A DNA stretch of 64,000 bases, from assembly GCA_033675265.1 (NCBI GenBank), contig JAUJYZ010000532.1, positions 62,001-126,000 of the forward strand, read 5' to 3'. Made by a program: the position numbers and the translations under genes. The DNA is from Actinostola sp. cb2023. Lineage: Eukaryota > Cnidaria > Anthozoa > Actiniaria > Actinostolidae. This document shows, piece after piece, positions 1-13,700 of this stretch (the stretch's first letter is position 1; every line of letters starts with the position of its first letter). The notes under the pieces were generated by a model. That model worked only from the letters and a program-made list of their open reading frames with translations. It searched no databases and was not told the DNA's origin.

Positions 1-3000
1 CTATTTGAATGCCATCATCACACGAAATCATCATGAGTGTGTCTACCTCTGCATTATTAATCTTAATTAAGGAATGATTTCATACATACTTAATGTGCCT
101 GGATATCTTACAATGACTATTTGAATGCCATCGTCACACGAAATCATCATGAGTGTGTCTACCTCTGCATTATTAATCTTAATTAAGGAATGATTTCATA
201 CACACTTAATGTGTCTGGATATCTTACAATGACTATTTGAATGCCATCATCACACGAAATCATCATGAGTGTGTCTACCTCTGCATTATTAATCTTAATT
301 AAGGAATGATTTCATACATACTTAATGTGTCTGGATATCTTACAATGACTATTTGAATGCCATCGTCACACGAAATCATCATGAGTGTGTCTACCTCTGC
401 ATTATTAATCTTAATTAAGGAATGATTTCATACATACTTAATGTGCCTGGATATCTTACAATGACTATTTGAATGCCATCATCACACGAAATCATCATGA
501 GTGTGTCTACCTCTGCATTATTAATCTTAATTAAGGAATGATTTCATACATACTTAATGTGCCTGGATATCTTACAATGACTATTTGAATGCCATGCCAT
601 CATGAAATCATCATGAGTGTGTCTACCTCTGCATTATTAATCTTAATTAAGGAATGATTTCATACATACTTAATGTGTCTGGATATGTTACAATGACTAT
701 TTGAATGCCATCATCACACGAAATCATCATGAGTGTGTCTACCTCTGCATTATTAATCTTAATTAAGGAATGATTTCATACACACTTAATGTGTCTGGAT
801 ATCTTACAATGACTATTTGAATGCCATCATCACACGAAATCATCATGAGTGTGTCTACCTCTGCATTATTAATCTTAATTAAGGAATGATTTCATACATA
901 CTTAATGTGTCTGGATATGTTACAATGACTATTTGAATGCCATCGTCACACGAAATCATCATGAGTGTGTCTACCTCTGCATTATTAATCTTAATTAAGG
1001 AATGATTTCATACATACTTAATGTGCCTGGATATGTTACAATGACTATTTGAATGCCATCGTCACACGAAATCATCATGAGTGTGTCTACCTCTGCATTA
1101 TTAATCTTAATTAAGGAATGATTTCATACATACTTAATGTGTCTGGATATGTTACAATGACTATTTGAATGCCATCATCACACGAAATCATCATGAGTGT
1201 GTCTACCTCTGCATTATTAATCTTAATTAAGGAATGATTTCATACACACTTAATGTGTGTGGATATGTTACAATGACTATTTGAATGCCATCATCACACG
1301 AAATCATCATGAGTGTGTCTACCTCTGCATTATTAATCTTAATTAAGGAATGATTTCATACATACTTAATGTGTCTGGATATCTTACAATGACTATTTGA
1401 ATGCCATCATCACACGAAATCATCATGATGTGTGTCTACCTCTGCATTATTAATCTTAATTAAGGAATGATTTCATACATACTTAATGTGTCTGGATATC
1501 TTACAATGACTATTTGAATGCCATCACGAAATCATCATGAGTGTGTCTACCTCTGCATTATTAATCTTAATTAAGGAATGATTTCATATACATACTTAAT
1601 GTGTCTGGATATCTTACAATGACTATTTGAATGCCATCGTCACACGAAATCATCATGAGTGTGTCTACCTCTGCATTATTAATCTTAATTAAGGAATGAT
1701 TTCATACATACTTAATGTGTCTGGATATCTTACAATGACTATTTGAATGCCATCATCACACGAAATCATCATGAGTGTGTCTACCTCTGCATTATTAATC
1801 TTAATTAAGGAATGATTTCATACATACTTAATGTGCCTGGATATGTTACAATGACTATTTGAATGCCATCATGAAAACATCATGAGTGTGTCTACCTCTG
1901 CATTATTAATCTTAATTAAGGAATGATTTCATACACACTTAATGTGTCTGGATATCTTACAATGACTATTTGAATGCCATCGTCACACGAAATCATCATG
2001 AGTGTGTCTACCTCTGCATTATTAATCTTAATTAAGGAATGATTTCATACATACTTAATGTGTCTGGATATGTTACAATGACTATTTGAATGCCATCATC
2101 ACACGAAATCATCATGAGTGTGTCTACCTCTGCATTATTAATCTTAATTAAGGAATGATTTCATACACACTTAATGTGTCTGGATATCTTACAATGACTA
2201 TTTGAATGCCATCATCACACGAAATCATCATGAGTGTGTCTACCTCTGCATTATTAATCTTAATTAAGGAATGATTTCATACACACTTAATGTGTGTGGA
2301 TATCTTACAATGACTATTTGAATGCCATCATCACACGAAAACATCATGAGTGTGTCTACCTCTGCATTATTAATCTTAATTAAGGAATGATTTCATACAC
2401 ACTTAATGTGTCTGGATATCTTACAATGACTATTTGAATGCCATCACGAAATCATCATGAGTGTGTCTACCTCTGCATTATTAATCTTAATTAAGGAATG
2501 ATTTCATACACACTTAATGTGTCTGGATATGTTACAATGACTATTTGAATGCCATCATCACACGAAATCATCATGAGTGTGTCTACCTCTGCATTATTAA
2601 TCTTAATTAAGGAATGATTTCATACACACTTAATGTGTCTGGATATCTTACAATGACTATTTGAATGCCATCACGAAATCATCATGAGTGTGTCTACCTC
2701 TGCATTATTAATCTTAATTAAGGAATGATTTCATACACACTTAATGTGTCTGGATATGTTACAATGACTATTTGAATGCCATCATCACACGAAATCATCA
2801 TGAGTGTGTCTACCTCTGCATTATTAATCTTAATTAAGGAATGATTTCATACACACTTAATGTGTCTGGATATCTTACAATGACTATTTGAATGCCATCG
2901 TCACACGAAATCATCATGAGTGTGTCTACCTCTGCATTATTAATCTTAATTAAGGAATGATTTCATACATACTTAATGTGTCTGGATATCTTACAATGAC

Positions 3001-3162
3001 TATTTGAATGCCATCATCACACGAAATCATCATGAGTGTGTCTACCTCTGCATTATTAATCTTAATTAAGGAATGATTTCATACACACTTAATGTGTCTG
3101 GATATCTTCCATGACTATTTGAATGCCATCGTCACACGAAATCATCATGAGTGTGTCTACCT
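1..3162. repeat. 116-bp satellite array, about 27 units
   Basis: A head-to-tail tandem array runs from the window edge, so it is truncated on the left. The unit is 116 bp, seen for example between unit starts at 1 and 117. Units are AT-rich, carry a TTAATTAA core and differ at a few recurrent positions (CATACATA or CATACACA, ATATCTTAC or ATATGTTAC, CATCATCAC or CATCGTCAC). Some units have short deletions near the CATCAC block, as near 1525, 2445 and 2670. The last unit breaks off at about 3162, where a SINE begins. No open frame of note crosses it. Confidence 0.97.
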
Positions 3163-3415
3163 TCTTACGAAGAGTTCAACAGGTTATTTTAATGTCCCCC
3201 GTGAAACAGGTTAGATTAGGGTCGGGAGACAGGACCTACGGTTTAACGTCCTTATCCGAGAAGACGTGAAGGTCTAACCATTTGCAGATGTAATTACAAA
3301 GGCAGCACCTTCTCGATTATTTTAAGACCCTGAGTAATGGTCCGGCCGCGACTTGAACCACGAACCTCCCGCACAATAGACCGGTACTCAACACACTGAG
3401 CCAACCGGACGGCGG
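3163..3415 (-). mobile_element. tRNA-derived SINE
   Basis: Read on the minus strand, 3411 to 3339 has a tRNA-like head. An A-box-like stretch lies at 3403-3387 (TGGCTCAGTGTGTTGAG) and a B-box-like stretch at 3359-3350 (GGTTCAAGTC). The outer GTCCGG and CCGGAC segments could pair as an acceptor stem. The body continues to about 3163 and includes a GATAAGGACGTTAAACCGTA block resembling central domains of animal tRNA-derived SINEs (recollection, not checked). It lies exactly between two different satellites. It could instead be a tRNA pseudogene with flanking sequence, but the long body argues for a SINE. Confidence 0.75.
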
Positions 3416-3416
3416 T

Positions 3417-4890
3417 TTAGTACTATTTAGTACTATTTAGTTAGTATTGTTTCACGCTTTTATTGTTTGTACTCTAAACCGTGCAACATAAATAGTACTA
3501 ATTGGTGAAATATTCTTTGTTTTCTATTGTTTCATCACTCTATTTAGTACTATTTAGTTAGTATTGTTTCACGCTTTTATTGTTTGTACTCTAAACCGTG
3601 CAACATAAATAGTACTAATTGGTGAAATATTCTTTGTTTTCTATTGTTTCATCACTCTATTTAGTACTATTTAGTTAGTATTGTTTCACGCTTTTATTGT
3701 TTGTACTCTAAACCGTGCAACATAAATAGTACTAATTGGTGAAATATTCTTTGTTTTCTATTGTTTCATCACTCTATTTAGTACTATTTAGTTAGTATTG
3801 TTTCACGCTTTTATTGTTTGTACTCTAAACAGTGCAACATAAATAGTACTAATTGGTGAAATATTCTTTGTTTTCTATTGTTTCATCACTCTATTTAGTA
3901 CTATTTAGTTAGTATTGTTTCACGCTTTTATTGTTTGTACTCTAAACCGTGCAACATAAATAGTACTAATTGGTGAAATATTCTTTGTTTTTCTATTGTT
4001 TCATCACTCTATTTAGTACTATTTAGTTAGTATTGTTTCACGCTTTTATTGTTTGTACTCTAAACCGTGCAACATAAATAGTACTAATTGGTGAAATATT
4101 CTTTGTTTTCTATTGTTTCATCACTCTATTTAGTACTATTTAGTTAGTATTGTTTCACGCTTTTATTGTTTGTACTCTAAACCGTGCAACATAAATAGTA
4201 CTAATTGGTGAAATATTCTTTGTTTTCTATTGTTTCATCACTCTATTTAGTACTATTTAGTTAGTATTGTTTCACGCTTTTATTGTTTGTACTCTAAACC
4301 GTGCAACATAAATAGTACTAATTGGTGAAATATTCTTTGTTTTCTATTGTTTCATCACTCTATTTAGTACTATTTAGTTAGTATTGTTTCACACTTTTAT
4401 TTTTGTTTGTACTCTAAACCGTGCAACATCAATAGTACTAGTTGGTGAAATATTCTTTGTTTTCTATTGTTTCATCACTCTATTTAGTACTATTTAGTTA
4501 GTATTGTTTCACACTTTTATTGTTTGTACTCTAAACCGTGCAACATCAATAGTACTAGTTGGTGAAATATTCTTTGTTTTCTATTGTTTCATCACTCTAT
4601 TTAGTACTATTTAGTTAGTATTGTTTCACACTTTTTATTTTATTGTTTGTACTCTAAACCGTGCAACATAAATAGTACTAATTGGTGAAATATTCTTTGT
4701 TTTCTATTGTTTCATCACTCTATTTAGTACTATTTAGGTAGTATTGTTTCACACTTTTATTGTTTGTACTCTAAACCGTGCAACATCAATAGTACTAGTT
4801 GGTGAAATATTCTTTGTTTTCTATTGTTTCATCACTCTATTTAGTACTATTTAGTTAGTACTGTTTCACGCTTTTATTGTTTGTACTCTA
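3417..4890. repeat. 117-bp satellite array, about 12.5 units
   Basis: Tandem units with starts at 3541, 3658 and 3775 give an exact 117-bp period. Units contain TATTTAGTACTATTTAGTTA and TTTCACGCTTTTATTG blocks and vary little; later units have short T-run insertions near 4400 and 4640. Vocabulary shared with a MITE at 19188-19330 (TAGTACTAATT, CTATTGTTTC, CACGCTTTT) suggests a common origin. On the minus strand nearly every unit carries AATAAA, and the last one lies about 70 nt beyond the stop codon of the TSP1-MAM gene. Confidence 0.97.
4873..4878 (-). terminator. Candidate poly(A) signal AATAAA of TSP1-MAM gene
   Basis: AATAAA lies about 70 nt beyond the TGA, inside the terminal unit of the 117-bp satellite. 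Further copies recur every 117 bp downstream. It is the nearest consensus signal seen. Confidence 0.55.
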
Positions 4891-4945
4891 CCAGCTAGTA
4901 TGTACAAGTACACATCGTCAAATCAAACCAATTTTCAAACAATCA

Positions 4946-7730
4946 TCATTTTAATATCATCTTAAAGTAGCGCGTAGGTAGCGAAGAACAAGGACCATCA
5001 GTGATAGTGATATCATCAATGGCCAAAGGATCTGCTTTAAATTTCTCACTGCCGACCAACCCTTCGATCACAATCTGTAAGCAAGAAACATGATATCAGT
5101 AAATGTATGAAATCTTTTCAGAGCGAAAGAATCGGGATAACTATATATGGATTATAAAATATTATATCAAGGTCATTAGGGACTTTAAGCATTGAGGACG
5201 GGGACGTGAGGACGACGAAGTTCGAATAAAGTGTTTCGTTGTCTATTGTTTTCATATTTGTTTCTTTTTCCGTGTTTTTCACTAAATTTGCGCCCTCTTT
5301 GATGAATAACATCGTCTTTTTGTGGTCCGGTTGACTAAAAACAACCTGATCTGCACAAATAACGAACTGACGTTCTCGTTCTCTTTGCGTCGTCAAACAT
5401 AGGCATTTCACGTTGTAGCTTTGCACAGAACGCCTGAAGTAAGACCAAATCGAGCTCATTTCAATCATTCCAACAAGAAGTTATTGAATTTTGTAATTAG
5501 CGCTATTGTTTCTCTGCCTTCATCCTCACGTCCCCGTCCTCGATGCTTAAAGTCCCTAATGGCGACGTACGATGCCGTTTTTTTAATGTCTTTTTGGAGG
5601 AATTACGTTTTTGCCAAGGCAAAATTGGACTTTGGGGGCGTTACGACTTACAGGATCGTAATACGTTTTGGAGCGTGCTTCATTTGCACCTCCCAGTCAC
5701 TCGTAAACCTATTGTATACCGTGGTTTTCCTCCATTCAGTTTTCTTATTTTTTTCTTCTTCTTTTTCTTTGTTAGGGATAACAGGGCTGGATTCATTGTA
5801 TAATTAACCGCCAATGTTTCTCACTTACCCTGAACTTGCCACCACCCTTGTTTTCTGGTATGTGATGAGCAAACCTTATCCATGGCTTATGGGCGAGGTC
5901 GCTGCTGGTTTGTTTACCAGTCTTTTCAAGGATTGGATTCTTTAATACACCAGGAGACGAGAGGAATTCTTTGTACACTCTGAGAGTATTAATACCAACT
6001 GAATTCATGGCGTACCAGAACTGGAAACATTTACCTTTAAAAATACAATATTAATGAGCGATGAGTTATATGGTATGTTATGCTTTGCGCATGACTGAGT
6101 CAGCTGTCCAAAGTCCATGAATCTCATTATCTGCCCTCAAATGGTGGTCACAATAGTTAGGTAGAATTATCTTTTTACACGGCTCAAAGGGAGAGCACTT
6201 TGTAATTAATTTTAATTTTAGTGATTTTTGATTCCGTGTTTAAATAAAGTTCATTCATTCATTCATTCATTCATTCATTCATTCATTCATTCATTCATTC
6301 ATTCATTCATTCATTCATTCATTCATTCATTCATTCATTCATTCATTCATTCATTCATTCATTCATTCAAACACTGTCCTCTATGCCGTTCAACCAAGCA
6401 GAAATAATTGAAAACTTCAAAATCACGATCCACGTGCCACGAGCCACTTTTTTTCTCTTTTGCCCCCAAAGCATTTTGGTCATCAAGAGGAGGGGTTGGA
6501 GATTCCGTAATCCATGAAATAACTAAATTATTAAACGCTTACCTGACGGTCCCGACAATATGTAAGGGCTTGCAATTTTAGCACTTTTATTGAATTGGGA
6601 TTTTCCATTGATTCGGGTGTCGTTAAGAAACATGTAATGTCCTTGATTCTTATCTAGAATTACAGTATACAACAGAAAGTACAAAATTATTGAAGATGTG
6701 TTCGATAGAGCTCGATAGGGAGCTTCTACACCCGTGTGTAGATGGGTGTCACCCGTGTGTAGATGGGTGTCACCCGTGTGTAGATGGGTAACACCCGTGT
6801 GTAGATGGGTAACACCCGTGTGTAGATGGGTGTCACCCGTGTGTAGATGGGTGTCACCGTATGTAGATGGGTGTCACCCGTGTGTAGATGGGTGTCACCC
6901 GTGTGTAGATGAGTAACACCCGTGTGTAGATGGGTAACACCCGTGTGTAGATGGGTAACAGCAAGAAATAGCTGGTACCCATGGTTACAGAAAAAAACTG
7001 ACTTGTGCGCGTGCGTAAACACAACAATGCGATGTTTTACCGGACACGAAAACAAAAGAAATGTTTTACGATATTTTGCAGAATGTTTGACACGGTTCAA
7101 ACTGACTTCGTAAAACATATTAAAACATGTTAAAACATTGGTGGCCAAACGAATAAAACATGTTTCACAAAACTGATTGTTTCTGATGTACTATACACAA
7201 TATGAGCGGCCGACTGGTCTGTATGGGATTTACAAACTCGAGCCGTAGGTGAGAGTTTGTAAATCCCATACAGATCGGACGCGAATATTGTATATTACTT
7301 ATCGAATCCAACGATGTATAAGTGGATGTTTTACTATACTTTGGATGATAGGAAACAGTTTGCTCGAGAAAATCCAAGTTAAAGTTCAATGCAAATGAGG
7401 ACGAATCTCTTGCCGATTTACAGATGTCTGCTACGCTTATGATTTCTATTGTATTTCCCTCATTAATTATTCATGAATTCGATAAGATGTTCTGAAATGC
7501 TTTACTCCGTTTGGGCGGACCTTAATCTGCGATCGACGTACTTCCTGAAAAACCTGATGGCTTTGGGCGATCGGAAAGCTTTTCGTAGTTGTGTCCCTTT
7601 ATATTTGGCGGCAATTTTGTCATTGAGTCGGTCTGCCATGGATCCATATATTTCCAATATACTTCTCCTTGTAATGCTGTCCAGGAGCATTGTATCTGGT
7701 TATCATTGAACGGGCAGTTCAGTCCGTTAA
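4946..7730 (-). CDS. MAM domain 3 and C terminus (four exons)
   Basis: Exons 7730-7542, 6653-6543, 6034-5829 and 5074-4946 encode about 210 residues. The opening LNCPFNDNQIQCSW is followed by NQGHYMFLND, then KCFQFWYAMN and TLRVYKEF, then IVIEGLVG and LAIDDITITDGPC. The chain ends 12 residues after that cysteine at a TGA (4948-4946). This copy has one extra phase-1 intron compared with MAM1 and MAM2. A likely AATAAA signal lies at 4878-4873. The introns carry an (ATTC)n microsatellite, a 21-bp minisatellite and a fold-back. Confidence 0.85.
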
Positions 7731-10700
7731 CTGCAAAATAGAAAAATAGTAAGAGAATAATCATCACCGTCATCGTCATCATTATCATCATCATCATCAT
7801 CATCATCGGAAATGTATTTTTTTTAAAGTCTTACAATAACAAGGTCAACAAAATACGAAAACAAGCAAGGAAGAAGTTTGAAAGGAAAATTGTTTCAAGC
7901 GCGCGCTGGCTTCGTTCGCGAGCGATACGTCATTGTATACCTGTACTCTTATCCATGCTCTTATTGACAACGGTAAACCAACCAATCAGATTGCGAGTTT
8001 GCACTCAAATGTCATTAAATACACCATGTTTAATCTGTACCCACCGGGATTGGCTCTCTTAGGCCACAATTTGTCACACTGTTGTTTTCCGAAGTAGAGG
8101 TCATCTATCGCAAGTGAGACGTTGTGGAGCAATTGAGTACCTTGTACGGCCTCAAAGATTATCTGTAGATGAGAAAACTTGTCATCACAAGGTGTTTGAT
8201 ATCACTTGTCTTTCAGCACGAACGAAAAAATAAATATATAAATAAAATAAATAAAATAATAATAATAATAAAAAATTAAAAAAGCACGAACGACAGAACA
8301 CTGAAAGCCTGTTTTCTTTATTGTATTCCTGTGAGAAGGTTGTGTCGTGTGTTTCGTGCGCGAAAGCAGGTCAGACGACACATGACATGCATGGGTGCAA
8401 GCGCAACAAACTGGTAAAACATAAATATAAGGATGCAGTGTAAAACGGGGTGGAAACATCGACAGTTAACTTGTCATAGGAAATACCACGCCGTTATGTC
8501 GTACTCGTGGTATTAAAATTACAAGTGGTATTTTTCATTATTTGAGGACTATGGTGGTAGTTGCTATATCAATAGTAATGACACATCTACAAAAACTATC
8601 TAGATTAAAGTTCCCGGATGGAGAGAAGAAGACAAAATTCACAGCGAATCAGAAACAAGTATTCTTATAGATGTAAATTCGCTGAGTACTTACGTTGAAC
8701 GGTTCTGTGCACTTGCCGTTGATTGGGATAATTGCGTGTCTCCAGAACGAGTTGAACCCACTAGCAGTGCGGCCGCTTCCTTGTGTACTTGTCCCATATA
8801 AAGACCACAGAAGGACTTCTTTAGTTGAATCAGTATTTTTGTAAATATTAAACTGCAAATCATCGTCTATTTCGGCGAAGTACCAGAAAGACATGCACCT
8901 ATAGTCTTTACTGAACTGTTTGGTCACTAAACGAGCCAGATGTTCTGTTGGTTTGCCCTGGAATTTGACGAGTGCAACACCACCTAAAAGTGTGCACAAT
9001 GCAGTACGGTTATCATAGGTGGACTGGTCGGGATAAAGTTTTGCTCGATGTGTCCCATTTCAGACCAAGTGACCATTCCCTTCATCATATAACGTCACAT
9101 TGATAGCGTGGTTGATAGCCTCCCCCGCAGGCAACTCTCTTCGGATTATTTGAAATTCGGATTGGGCTTCCTGTGGTAAACTGAGAGAGAGAGAAAACCT
9201 GGGGATAGCCCCTTCTTCTCACTCACCACAGGAATCCCAATTCCAATATTCCGAAGCGATATAGAAAGAAGTAGGCTAGGTGTTTGAATGAGAAAACTTT
9301 TACATAAGGCAAGCGTACATGTTTATTGCAAGTTTTGGGTTTTATTTTCGAGAGAGTTTATAAATGGAGTCTTTGGAGGGGCTTATTATTGAAAGGGCTA
9401 ATATTTAGAGGGGCTTATTATTGAAAGGGCTAATATTTAGAGGGGCTTTTAGAAAGGGCTTATTATTATGAAAGGGCTAATATTTAGAGGGGCTTATTAT
9501 TGAAAGGGCTAATATTTATTTAGAGGGGCTTATTATTGAAAGGGCTAATATTTAGAGGGGCTTATTATTGAAAGGGCTAATATTTAGAGGGGCTTATTAT
9601 TGAAAGGGCTAATATTTAGAGGGGCTTATTATTGAAAGGGCTAATATTTAGAGGGGCTTATTATTGAAAGGGCTAATATTTAGAGGGGCTTATTATTGAA
9701 AGGGCTAATATTTAGAGGGGCTTATTATTGAAAGGGCTAATATTTAGAGGGGCTTATTATTGAAAGGGCTAATATTTAGAGGGGCTTATTATTGAAAGGG
9801 CTAATATTTAGAGGGGCTTATTATTGAAAGGGCTAATATTTAGAGGGGCTTATTATTGAAAGGGCTAATATTTAGAGGGGCTTATTATTGAAAGGGCTAA
9901 TATTTAGAGGGGCTTATTATTGAAAGGGCTAATAATTAGAGGGGCTTATTATTGAAAGGGCTAATATTTAGAGGGGCTTATTATTGAAAGGGCTAATATT
10001 TAGAGGGGCTTATTATTGAAAGGGTTAATATTTAGAGGGGCTTATTATTGAAAGGGCTAATATTTAGAGGGGCTTATTATTGAAAGGGCTAATATTTAGA
10101 GGGGCTTATTATTGAAAGGGCTAATATTTAGAGGGGCTTATTATTGAAAGGGCTAATATTTAGAGGGGCTTATTATTGAAAGGGCTAATATTTAGAGGGG
10201 CTTATTATTGAAAGGGCTAATATTTAGAGGGGCTTATTATTGAAAGGGCTAATATTTAGAGGGGTTTATTAATGAAAGGGCTAATATTTAGAGGGGCTTA
10301 TTATTGAAAGGGCTAATATTTAGAGGGGCTTATTATTGAAAGGGCTAATATTTAGAGGGGCTTATTATTGAAAGGGCTAATATTTAGAGGGGCTTATTAT
10401 TGAAAGGGCTAATATTTAGAGGGGCTTATTATTGAAAGGGCTAATATTTAGAGGGGCTTATTATTGAAAGGGCTAATATTTAGAGGGGCTTATTATTGAA
10501 AGGGCTAATATTTAGAGGGGCTTATTATTGAAAGGGCTAATATTTAGAGGGGCTTATTATTGAAAGGGCTAATATTTAGAGGGGCTTATTATTGAAAGGG
10601 CTAATATTTAGAGGGGCTTATTATTGAAAGGGCTAATATTTAGAGGGGCTTATTATTGAAAGGGCTAATATTTAGAGGGGCTTATTATTGAAAGGGCTAA

Positions 10701-13700
10701 TATTTAGAGGGGCTTATTATTGAAAGGGCTAATATTTAGAGGGGCTTATTATTGAAAGGGCTAATATTTAGAGGGGCTTATTATTGAAAGGGCTAATATT
10801 TAGAGGGGCTTATTATTGAAAGGGCTAATATTTAGAGGGGCTTATTATTGAAAGGGCTAATATTTAGAGGGGCTTATTATTGAAAGGGCTAATATTTAGA
10901 GGGCTTATTATTGAAAGGGCTAATATTTAGAGGGGCTTATTATTGAAAGGGCTAATATTTAGAGGGGCTTATTATTGAAAGGGCTAATATTTCGAGAGGG
11001 GCTTATTATTGAAAGGGCTAATATTTAGAGGGGCTTATTATTGAAAGGGCTAATATTTAGAGGGGCTTATTATTGAAAGGGCTAATATTTAGAGGGGCTT
11101 ATTATTGAAAGGGCTAATATTTAGAGGGGCTTATTATTGAAAGGGCTAATATTTAGAGGGGCTTATTATTGAAAGGGCTAATATTTAGAGGGGCTTATTA
11201 TTGAAAGGGCTAATATTTAGAGGGGCTTATTATTGAAAGGGCTAATATTTAGAGGGGCTTATTATTGAAAGGGCTAATATTTAGAGGGGCTTATTATTGA
11301 AAGGGCTAATATTTAGAGGGGCTTATTATTGAAAGGGCTAATATTTAGAGGGGCTTATTATTGAAAGGGCTAATATTTAGAGGGGCTTATTATTGAAAGG
11401 GCTAATATTTAGAGGGGCTTATTATTGAAAGGGCTAATATTTAGAGGGCTTATTATTGAAAGGGCTAATATTTAGAGGGGCTTATTATTGAAAGGGCTAA
11501 TATTTAGAGGGGCTTATTATTGAAAGGGCTAATATTTAGAGGGGCTTATTATTGAAAGGGCTAATATTTAGAGGGGCTTATTATTGAAAGGGCTAATATT
11601 TAGAGGGGCTTATTATTGAAAGGGCTAATATTTAGAGGGGCTTATTATTGAAAGGGCTAATATTTAGAGGGGCTTATTATTGAAAGGGCTAATATTTAGA
11701 GGGGCTTATTATTGAAAGGGCTAATATTTAGAGGGGCTTATTATTGAAAGGGCTAATATTTAGAGGGGCTTATTATTGAAAGGGCTAATATTTAGAGGGG
11801 CTTATTATTGAAAGGGCTAATATTTAGAGGGGCTTATTATTGAAAGGGCTAATATTTAGAGGGGCTTATTATTGAAAGGGCTAATATTTAGAGGGGCTTA
11901 TTATTGAAAGGGCTAATATTTAGAGGAGCTTATTATTGAAGGGGTTAATATTTAGAGGGGCTTATTATTGAAAGGGCTAATATTTAGAGGGGCTTATTAT
12001 TGAAAGGGCTAATATTTAGAGGGGCTTATTATTGAAAGGGCTAATATTTAGAGGGGCTTATTATTGAAAGGGCTAATATTTAGAGGGGCTTATTATTGAA
12101 AGGGCTAATATTTAGAGGGGCTTATTATTGAAAGGGCTAATATTTAGAGGGGCTTATTATTGAAAGGGCTAATATTTAGAGGGGCTTATTATTGAAAGGG
12201 CTAATATTTAGAGGGGCTTATTATTGAAAGGGCTAATATTTAGAGGGGCTTATTATTGAAAGGGCTAATATTTAGAGAGGGCTTATTATTGAAAGGGCTA
12301 ATATTTAGAGGGGCTTATTATTGAAAGGGCTAATATTTAGAGGGCTTATTATTGAAAGGGCTAATATTTAGAGGGGCTTATTATTGAAAGGGCTAATATT
12401 TAGAGGGGCTTATTATTGAAAGGGCTAATATTTAGAGGGGCTTATTATTGAAAGGGCTAATATTTAGAGGGGCTTATTATTGAAAGGGCTAATATTTAGA
12501 GGGGCTTATTATTGAAAGGGCTAATATTTAGAGGGGCTTATTATTGAAAGGGCTAATATTTAGAGGGGCTTATTATTGAAAGGGCTAATATTTAGAGGGG
12601 CTTATTATTGAAAGGGCTAATATTTAGAGGGGCTTATTATTGAAAGGGCTAATATTTAGAGGGGCTTATTATTGAAAGGGCTAATATTTAGAGGGGCTTA
12701 TTATTGAAAGGGCTAATATTTAGAGGGGCTTATTATTGAAAGGGCTAATATTTGGAGGGGCTTATTATTGAAAGGGCTAATATTTAGAGGGGCTTATTAT
12801 TGAAAGGGCTAATATTTAGAGGGGCTTATTATTGAAAGGGCTAATATTTAGAGGGGCTTATTATTGAAAGGGCTAATATTTAGAGGGGCTTATTATTGAA
12901 AGGGCTAATATTTAGAGGGGCTTATTATTGAAAGGGCTAATATTTAGAGGGGCTTATTATTGAAAGGGCTAATTTAGAGGGGCTTATTTTAGAGGGGCTT
13001 ATTATTGAAAGGGCTAATATTTAGAGGGGCTTATTATTGAAAGGGCTAATATTTAGAGGGGCTTATTATTGAAAGGGCTAATATTTAGAGGGGCTTATTA
13101 TTGAAAGGGCTAATATTTAGAGGGGCTTATTATTGAAAGGGCTAATATTTAGAGGGGCTTATTATTGAAAGGGCTAATATTTAGAGGGGCTTATTATTGA
13201 AAGGGCTAATATTTAGAGGGGCTTATTATTGAAAGGGCTAATATTTAGAGGGGCTTATTATTGAAAGGGCTAATATTTAGAGGGGCTTATTATTGAAAGG
13301 GCTAATATTTAGAGGGGCTTATTATTGAAAGGGCTAATATTTAGAGGGGCTTATTATTGAAAGGGCTAATATTTAGAGGGGCTTATTATTGAAAGGGCTA
13401 ATATTTAGAGGGGCTTATTATTGAAAGGGCTAATATTTAGAGGGGCTTATTATTGAAAGGGCTAATATTTAGAGGGGCTTATTATTGAAAGGGCTAATAT
13501 TTAGAGGGGCTTATTATTGAAAGGGCTAATATTTAGAGGGGCTTATTATTGAAAGGGCTAATATTTAGAGGGGCTTATTATTGAAAGGGCTAATATTTAG
13601 AGGGGCTTATTATTGAAAGGGCTAATATTTAGAGGGGCTTATTATTGAAAGGGCTAATATTTAGAGGGGCTTATTATTGAAAGGGCTAATATTTAGAGGG

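Noticed and set aside
1..3162. CRISPR-like array
   Set aside because: Units are contiguous 116-bp repeats without unique spacers, in an animal genome.
6726..7148. THLHTG-repeat protein
   Set aside because: Derived from the 21-bp intronic minisatellite and open on both strands.
9001..9070. Upstream extension of the second MAM2 exon to about 9043
   Set aside because: It is in phase but has a poor acceptor context and lies just inside a TGA; the acceptor at 8984 follows a pyrimidine tract and also keeps phase.
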